From: Mycocentrospora acerina
Lineage: Eukaryota; Ascomycota; Dothideomycetes; Pleosporales
Length of the DNA: 64,000 nucleotides
Assembly: GCA_022701365.1 (NCBI GenBank)
Contig: JAKUHH010000303.1
Location: 515,908-579,907, forward strand
Reading direction: 5' to 3'
Shown here: piece by piece, positions 57,847-64,000 of the stretch
Position numbering within the stretch: the first letter of the stretch is position 1
How the letters are laid out: every line of letters begins with the position of its first letter
Made by a program: the position numbers and the translations under genes
The notes under the pieces: generated by a model
Told to the model about the DNA's origin: nothing
Database searches by the model: none
Seen by the model: the letters and a program-made list of their open reading frames with translations, nothing else

Positions 57847-58913
57847 ATGAGCCCGTTGAGAAACATTGTCTGGGTTGGAGTGAGTAGCTGCTTTACGATT
57901 GACAAGTGTACGGACTAATCTCTTATAGACCGGCCGACTAGGCCTTCCAATACTAGAAAAGGTGGCGGGCGCTGGAGACTTTAACATCAAGCTGCTCGTC
58001 CGAAACCCAGTTTCTACCTATGCCAACCTACCATCACAGCTAGCATCAGTCCACCAGGTTGATTATTCAGATCATAAAATTCTCGTCAAACATCTTCAAG
58101 GGCAAGATGCAGTGATCGTATTTACGAGTTTTGTACCTGGAAATGAGCTTGACCGAAAGCATATTGCGCTCATCAATGCTGCCATAGATGCCGGTGTGAA
58201 ATACTTTATCCCTTCTGAATGGGCACTGGATACTGCTGGTATCATGGGAAGTGCCAGTGATAGACATGGTCCTACTTTGCCAACTGATATGGTGTTGGCG
58301 CCAAAGCGAGTTAGCCACAACTATTTGTTGTGTCGTGCGGCAGAGGGAAAAATCAATTTTTCAGCGATCTATCCAGGAGTATTGTTCGAGCTGAGTAAGT
58401 GAATCTTCTGATTTCAGTCATGGCTGTTTAAACGCCGAGTTAGCGATAAGTCTGACCACAATAGGCTACAAAAACGGAATCTTCGGATTCAATTTTGACA
58501 CCCACGTTGCTTGCCTCCCAGATAACGGCATCAACCCTTTTCCAGCAACTACTCTTACGACCTTATCACACGTAATCATTTCGCTGTTCACGACACCGTC
58601 TCTCATTTCAAATCGTTTCTATCACGTCGCAGACGGCGTCCTCACCCAGCAGGACGTGTTCCATGCGGTTGAGAAGGAATCCGGGGTACCGTGGACAAGG
58701 ACTTCGTACTCAACAAAAGACGTCCGTAACGATGCATTGGTAAATATTCAGAAGGGCATATATGGACCGAGCGAGTATGCGAACAGCTTGATGACGCCAT
58801 TTTTCGGAGGTCTGCAAGTTTGGCGTCACCTGGATAACGATAAACTTCACGTTCGCAACGGAGAGGTAGACGTCAAGGAAGAGGTTGTGAAGCTGGTAAA
58901 AGCACAACTTTAA
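57847..58913 (+). CDS. NmrA-like / isoflavone-reductase-like NAD(P)-binding protein
   Basis: Three exons, 57847-57879, 57929-58394 and 58465-58913, giving 315 residues. The first splice creates the dinucleotide-binding motif WVGTGRLGLPIL (G11, G13, G16). LVRNPVSTYANLP follows the second strand, and DAGVKYFIPSEWALD is the typical substrate-side segment of this atypical short-chain dehydrogenase group. The pocket and carboxy part include GFNFDTHVACLPDNG and FHAVEKESGVPW. Members are either reductases of phenylpropanoid-like compounds or redox-sensing regulators; the catalytic Lys typical of isoflavone reductases was not located with certainty. Part of the four-gene co-oriented group. Confidence 0.88.
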
Positions 58914-60315
58914 AGTTAAGTATTGTCTGTTATGACAATTTTAAGTATCGAACTGTGCAATAGTTGAAATTGCCGAAAGATCTACAATTAAAAGCTACCT
59001 CTTCTAAAAGTTCATTATCCTGTCAAGTTTGCTAGCTTCATTCCATCTTGTGCATAGCCGCAAAGTCTACTGTAGTTTTGTGCTGAGTTTACAACACCGT
59101 GCTCAGTTTGTGCTAGCTCTAATAGAAGCTTCTGGTATGTGCCGACACGAGTCTCAGACTGAGTAGCGCGCCGAATCTAATTCACATTCACAGCTATTCT
59201 AATGCAATTGGTTTTGGTAAAATTGACAGCATATTGACCCAGTTCTTGTTTTAGCCCTTTGTAGTGCAATCGCTTGAGGTAAAGAAAAGTACCACTCCAC
59301 CCTAATGTAGTGCAAAAGCATGACTAGTTAGAACAACGCTAGTAGGAAAAAGTGTCGATCCCGTCGCAAGTCAAGCCTATTCAGGTAAAACTCCCCACTT
59401 CTACTTATACATGCCAACTTCTTAGGGTAATGCTTGCAAATAACTTGTGTAAGGGTATCTAGATGCAAATGTACATTGACCAATCGAAGATGCTGTATAT
59501 TCTACTCTTGATGAAGCTCGAAAGACACAAGGAGCCTTTAAATTATTTTTTGTAGACCTGAGACGATCATCGTTCTCCGCGAGTTGCTTTTTGAAATTTT
59601 GGTTGTACTTCTATGGAACAATCTTGCAAGAGCAACGTTTAAAAATGAGCACAAGGGGATTTGGTGACCGGCCGGGTCCAACCGAATAAAATCTAGAGTC
59701 TTTCTCGATAATCCTAGTTTTGATAGTGTTCTTGTAAACACTCTAAGCGTTCGGGGGTTGCAATAGCAACAAAAACATCAATCACGTATGCAAGGGAGGC
59801 GCTCTTACTAATACGAGTTTCGAAAACTACAGAACTAATCAGTCTAGTGCTAAGATGTATCTGGTAAAATAGCCGGTTAGAGAGACGCAGCGTCAGCCGC
59901 TTTGGGCTGAATTTAGCATGGGTGTTGAGTAATCCTATAATCTTGTTTACTTTAGCAAGGACTGCAGCCACAATTGAGGTTCCAGGGACACGAATAGTAA
60001 TCAATCCACTTTTCACTTCTTTAGTCAATTCGTACTCAACGTAGGCGTCATTGTCACCAGTTACACACGAACTTTATGGCATTCGGGACAACCGTTGCTC
60101 CGCGACGGACGAAAAGACAGGCATATTATCGTCATCTACCAATTCTATGGTCGCGGCACATAGTGACGATTCACGTCGCACAGAAAATTACGCACAGCGT
60201 TCACTAGATGAGCACTTTACTAATCTTGGAACATATCAAGGCCTCGAGTATAGGAATCTTTTGTGTATAAGTATTCCAAAGTAAGGAAAGTGAGAGATGC
60301 AGCAAACCTCACGCA
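58914..60315. other. AT-rich gap before the isochorismatase-like gene
   Basis: TA-rich with scattered short frames on both strands. One frame at 59714-60028 (minus) is coding-like and listed separately. Nothing else was recognised. Confidence 0.4.
59714..60028 (-). other. Unrecognised coding-like frame, possible gene relic
   Basis: A 104-codon frame without an ATG start, containing VKSGLITIRVPGTSIVAAVL and AKVNKIIGLLNTHAKFSPKR. The composition is protein-like, and the frame extends a little further upstream (DAYVEYELTK). No family could be assigned. It may be an exon or the remnant of a lost gene. Confidence 0.25.
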
Positions 60316-61230
60316 ATGGCTTTCATCAATCATTCACTACCATCAGGTCCTACTGTACCTCATACAGCTATAGTTCTGATTGACGTTTACAACGAATTTC
60401 TTCACTCGGATGGCAAGATCAACGGTTACATCAGTGAATCTCTAGCTGAGACAAACACTATCTTTCACTTGAAGGAACTTCTTAGCGTGGCCCGTAGCAA
60501 TCGTATTCCCATATTCTACGCATTACATCAGACATGGAGAGAGGGAAATTATGAAGGGTGGCAGCGTATGAATGCTACAACAACAGGGCTCGCCAGTTCT
60601 AGGGCGCTCAAGGAAGGAAGCTGGGGAGCAGAGATATTTGAGGGCCTTGAGCCGGATGTGTCAGGAAACAAAGATGTGGTAGTTAGCAGGCATTGGAACA
60701 GCAGGTGAGTTCGAACAATCCAAGTCCCAGCAAGTGGGATGATGAATGACAGAGCGGGTATTGAAACATTCTTAAAAGAAGTGATCATGATCTCTTCACT
60801 GACACAAGGTAATTGGTGACTAGTGGTTTCGCGAACACTGACCTGGATTTTCAACTACACCAACGGGGCATCACGCACTTGGTTATAGCTGGCATGATTG
60901 CAAATAGCTGTGTCGAGTCGACGGCACGATATGCCAGAGAACTGTAAGCGTCCATTCCATCTCAATAACTACCTCGCTAATAATGGACGGTACCTCATAT
61001 AGTGGGTATAATGTTACATTATTGTTAGTACATCGAGTTCTCTGATTATTTTTTTCAGTTATGTGCTAATCAAAATTCTTAGGAGTGATGGAACAGCAGG
61101 ATTTTCAAATGCTCATAAAGACGCTGCAGTGAATCTTATCTGGCCACTAATAGTTGATGAAGTTAAGACGGTCGGTCAATGGAAAAAGGCTATCGAGAAA
61201 GGCAAGTATAAGGTCAACGAACACTTGTAG
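60316..61230 (+). CDS. Isochorismatase-like cysteine hydrolase
   Basis: Four exons, 60316-60704, 60824-60943, 61002-61022 (only 21 nt) and 61083-61230, giving 225 residues. The amino strand AIVLIDVYNEF carries the catalytic Asp (D23); the nucleophile is Cys159 in GMIANSCVESTARYA. Splicing rebuilds the conserved SRHWNSSGFANTDLDFQL and then ARELGYNVTLLSDGTAGF, the latter through the 21-nt exon. Family members hydrolyse amides or vinyl ethers (isochorismate, nicotinamide, N-carbamoyl compounds). The usual catalytic Lys, found near KEHW in related fungal proteins, is replaced here by Ser-Arg in SRHW, so activity is uncertain. It is the last of four co-oriented genes. Confidence 0.88.
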
Positions 61231-62078
61231 CTCGTTTCTTATAGAAACTTAACACATACGATAATAAGATCTCAACATTCACCAGCAATCTATTGCATAT
61301 CACCAGGTATGATATGCTAGCGTTGTTGAAATAGCGATGAAAGTATCATGTACAAACGAGACGCGGCAATTGCCCCAGGAGCAAGTGAGTGTACTTAACA
61401 CCGCTGAGATCTGGCCGCTCCGTAGTATTTTTCTCGTTCATCGATAAATTTCTAAATGAATCGTCTTAAAATTTTACTTTTCACAAGGTGTTTACTGTGC
61501 TGGTGTTATAGCTTTTGGTAGGGGTGGTTACTTTCAATGCACTCACGTTTGCGTGCCAAACTGCCACATTGATGGAGGAAGCAGATTGGAGTTTAAACTT
61601 AGTAAATGTTACTGTGAACGAAACAGCAAGTGATAAAGAATTAAATGTAGTATACAGAAATTCTGGTCTCCAAAAGTAACTATGGGTGAGGTAATGAGCC
61701 ATCTAGCAGATTTAGTTAGAAGTGACTGATACGAAGTGGAATTTACACAATAGACTGTTCTTTTCATAAAGAAGGCAAGACTCATGAAACAGTTGGCTAC
61801 AATGACATTGCTGAGAGTGATGAGATATTCCGCAATCGCTTGAGCTAAATTTTATTGCTGATTACTTGACGTGATAAGTTGTAGTTTAGGTTACTAGAGC
61901 AAGTGTGAAATTGCAGCTGACTTCCGCCATAAGATTATATCTGTCATCGAATTTACTTGGTACTTTGGGTGAAAGTCGAACCACAAATGAAGCTGAGGTA
62001 ATTGGGTTTGAAATTTATGACTTTGATGAACGGCTTGAACATAATTAGTGGGTCTGTAACACATCTGACAAGTACTGC
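61231..62078. other. AT-rich convergent gap
   Basis: 3' flanks of two converging genes. No coding frame or RNA gene was recognised. Confidence 0.4.
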
Positions 62079-63041
62079 CTAAATCTTTTGAAGATGCTCT
62101 CCTCGGATGAAAAGGGGGATGTCAGTTCGTTCCAGGATATATACCCAATGCAGTGTTTTGGGTCTGTGAATAACTGCATTTCCATTATTTGTATTTGGCG
62201 TTTCCAGCTCTTCCACTTCAAGTTCGTGCTTTTTCACTACCTTCCATAAGAGTCCAGGGTCCGGAAAACCGTTGTCGATAACATCTTGGGATATCTTCTC
62301 GAAAACATTAATAAAGGGGTAACGATCCTCTGAGTAGGAAAGTGATATCCAGCGACCGGTAGGCTTGGTCACAAAAGCAAGATGAACAGCCATCAGATAT
62401 AAAGGATGTAGCGGTCCCGATTTTTTCAAATCAAGCTTTGTTGGTAAATTCGAGCGAATACTGATAGGATAAGGCAGCGGTACATCGACGTCGTCTGCAC
62501 ATGCAATAGAATCGGAGGTAGATTTGTCGACAACCACTGAGTATGCCTCGGACTTGCACACATCAAGTAAGGATTTATGATCAAGAAGGTTTACAGCGTC
62601 CCAGCGCATATAGATCGGCTCCGTGTCCTCGCTTAATACATTTGAGCTTTCTCCTGGGTTGCTAGATCCTTTGCCTATGCGTCGAATGTCCATCTCACTC
62701 TTTACAGAGGTACTCTGGTTGCATTTGTTTTCTAGACCATTGTTTGCATTGAAGATCTCCATTTCACGCTTCTTTCCAATCCCGATAGCGACATCTGAAT
62801 AGTCCAGGTTATGGATCTGGTTTGGGTCACCTACATGTATGCGGAGGTGATACGATAGCAGAGATGTCCCACAACCAATATGTAATAGGTCGGGATTCAA
62901 ATCTTTGGAGTTGCCTAAAGCATCGATGATGAAAGGGTCGAGGGCGGTTGGCTCTTCAAGCCATTCAAATGGAGTCGAGTTCGAGGTAAAGCGTTGATTC
63001 CAGTAAAGCTGGGATCCGAAAGGGGGAGGCTGTGAGGGCAT
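62079..63041 (-). CDS. Class I SAM-dependent methyltransferase (METTL13/EEF1A-MTase-like)
   Basis: Single exon of 320 codons from the ATG at 63041; the frame extends further but has no other ATG. The start YWNQRFTSNSTPFEWLEE and the SAM motif LLHIGCGTSLLSYHLR (about 55-70), followed by NLDYSDVAIG, resemble the YWDxRY...GCGNSxLS...NIDxS group that includes METTL13/Efm-type protein lysine methyltransferases. The post-I motif YSVVVDKSTSDSIACADD has the usual DK-TxD pattern. An acidic, Ser-rich insertion (about 95-145) interrupts the core. The substrate is unknown. Whether it belongs with the four-gene group opposite is unclear. Confidence 0.8.
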   Translation of the reverse strand: MPSQPPPFGSQLYWNQRFTSNSTPFEWLEEPTALDPFIIDALGNSKDLNPDLLHIGCGTSLLSYHLRIHVGDPNQIHNLDYSDVAIGIGKKREMEIFNANNGLENKCNQSTSVKSEMDIRRIGKGSSNPGESSNVLSEDTEPIYMRWDAVNLLDHKSLLDVCKSEAYSVVVDKSTSDSIACADDVDVPLPYPISIRSNLPTKLDLKKSGPLHPLYLMAVHLAFVTKPTGRWISLSYSEDRYPFINVFEKISQDVIDNGFPDPGLLWKVVKKHELEVEELETPNTNNGNAVIHRPKTLHWVYILERTDIPLFIRGEHLQKI

Positions 63042-63399
63042 GGCGAGGAAAACTATAAACTGCCACAAAATTTCCTGGTACAGGCTGCTGGGGGTTGGTC
63101 GCCAATTCTACGTTTTTAAGATAGAAGATGAGATGTGGTTTGTTAAAAGACAAAGAATTGACGAGGACTTGGCGAGCCCCACATCCACCGCATTTTCACG
63201 ACCCATCTGCGAGTGATGCTCAAGATTACCCCAAGTCTCGTTTAGTGCCATCATACTCTATTTTTGAGGTACGCAACAATTAAGAACAATTTCAGCATTA
63301 TTTGATGTAAGCGGCAGTATATACGAGACTCCTCCTTGCATATACGTGCGTGTGGAGCGACTATATCCAGGTGGCATAGATCAGTATCAGCTAGGGTTA
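63042..63399. other. Gap between methyltransferase and transposon relic
   Basis: Promoter side of the methyltransferase gene; nothing else recognised. Confidence 0.4.
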
Positions 63400-63890
63400 C
63401 CGTGTCCGTGCACTCAATGCGCGGATTCACTCAATGCGCACCCATCAGAAACTAGCCTAAACTTCAACACGACGTGAATCCACTAAAATAAACTTAATTA
63501 AGACTGCAATTAATGCTATTAAAGCGCTAGAGTTAGGAGAAGATTTTTTATATTTAGAAATAGCTAAAAAGTATAGTGTTGTGCGTTTAACGTTAACTTA
63601 AAGGCACTAAGCTATTACAGCGTCACATGCAGCTAGTGCATCTACGCGTTAAAAGCTTAGCCTACAACAAGAGCAGGAGCTTATTAAATATATAGAAAGG
63701 CTTACTAAGCAAGGCTTACTACCTACACAAGAGATAATTTAAAATTTTGCCTTGTGTGTGGCTTAAGAGACTGTAAGTAAGAGCTAGGTTACACGCTTTA
63801 TTAACCAGAATTCACACTATCTCACATCACAATAGACAACTAGTATAGACAGCAATTGCCACAAGGCTAATTTAGGGGCTAAATATAAGC
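63400..63890 (+). mobile_element. Decayed pogo/Fot1-type transposon, 5' part
   Basis: From about 63500 the plus strand reads as a helix-turn-helix transposase start (ALELGEDFLYLEIAKKYS, then EQELIKYIERLTKQGLLP, then VSKSWVTRFINQNSHYLTS), matching the CENP-B/pogo DNA-binding region. Stops interrupt it where Arg, Gln or Trp are expected, consistent with C-to-T/G-to-A mutation. The probable left end is at 63400 after a TA, with a doubled ACTCAATGCGC motif. The right side is lost at the gap. Confidence 0.8.
63753..63861 (+). repeat. Direct copy 1 of 109-bp duplication
   Basis: Identical base for base to 63892-64000. Lies within the transposase relic. Confidence 0.95.
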
Positions 63891-63891
63891 N
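63891..63891. other. Single N, assembly gap
   Basis: The only ambiguous base in the window, immediately followed by a perfect copy of sequence 139 bp upstream. Confidence 0.95.
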
Positions 63892-64000
63892 TGTGTGTGG
63901 CTTAAGAGACTGTAAGTAAGAGCTAGGTTACACGCTTTATTAACCAGAATTCACACTATCTCACATCACAATAGACAACTAGTATAGACAGCAATTGCCA
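63892..64000 (+). repeat. Direct copy 2 of 109-bp duplication
   Basis: Begins directly after the N and runs to the window edge, so the copy may continue beyond it. Confidence 0.95.

Noticed and set aside
61481..61702. 73-codon frame in the convergent gap
   Set aside because: No recognisable domain and located in AT-rich 3' flanks.
1..64000. Search for CRISPR arrays, bacterial operons or phage features
   Set aside because: The DNA is fungal nuclear sequence with spliced genes; no spaced palindromic repeat array is present.

Overview
The window is nuclear DNA of a filamentous ascomycete. Short GT-AG introns (mostly 50-60 nt), a fungal SSD1, a Zn2Cys6 regulator, HET-domain remnants and transposon relics with C-to-T/G-to-A type nonsense changes (as left by RIP) all point there. 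Gene content and HET/ankyrin style suggest Dothideomycetes, probably Pleosporales, but this is inference. No tRNA, rRNA or CRISPR array was found by eye.

Positions 1 to about 38,650 are an ordinary gene-dense housekeeping block: GLE1 (mRNA export), SSD1 (mRNA-binding cell-wall regulator), a secreted Rds1/ferritin-like protein, an MFS transporter, a DUF3824 protein, a large mitochondrial PPR protein (CYA-5 type), ERG8 (mevalonate pathway), ribosomal protein L35, GOS1 (Golgi SNARE), ATP10 (F1Fo assembly), a family X DNA polymerase (POL4), a TMEM19/DUF92 membrane protein, UMP1 (proteasome assembly), a prenylated ubiquitin-fold protein (UBL3/MUB type) and a conserved protein of unknown function. 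Several pairs are divergent with short shared promoters (RPL35/GOS1, ATP10/POL4).

From about 38,870 the character changes. There is a HET/ankyrin gene that has lost the first half of its HET domain, a 446-bp TA-flanked foldback element, two HET amino-terminal fragments that end at the same codon and share one flank, a secreted PAF-acetylhydrolase-like enzyme, a freshly broken amidohydrolase, and long AT-rich gene-poor stretches.

From 51,224 to 61,230 four genes lie on the same strand in AT-rich surroundings: a Zn2Cys6 transcription factor, a Baeyer-Villiger type flavin monooxygenase, an NmrA/isoflavone-reductase-like protein and an isochorismatase-like hydrolase. They look like a small inducible catabolic or detoxification cluster, which is the best candidate here for an undescribed system. 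A SAM methyltransferase follows on the other strand. The window ends in a decayed pogo-type transposon and a one-N gap flanked by two identical 109-bp copies, which looks like an unmerged contig overlap.

Exon boundaries were deduced from splice signals plus protein-family continuity; none has transcript support.
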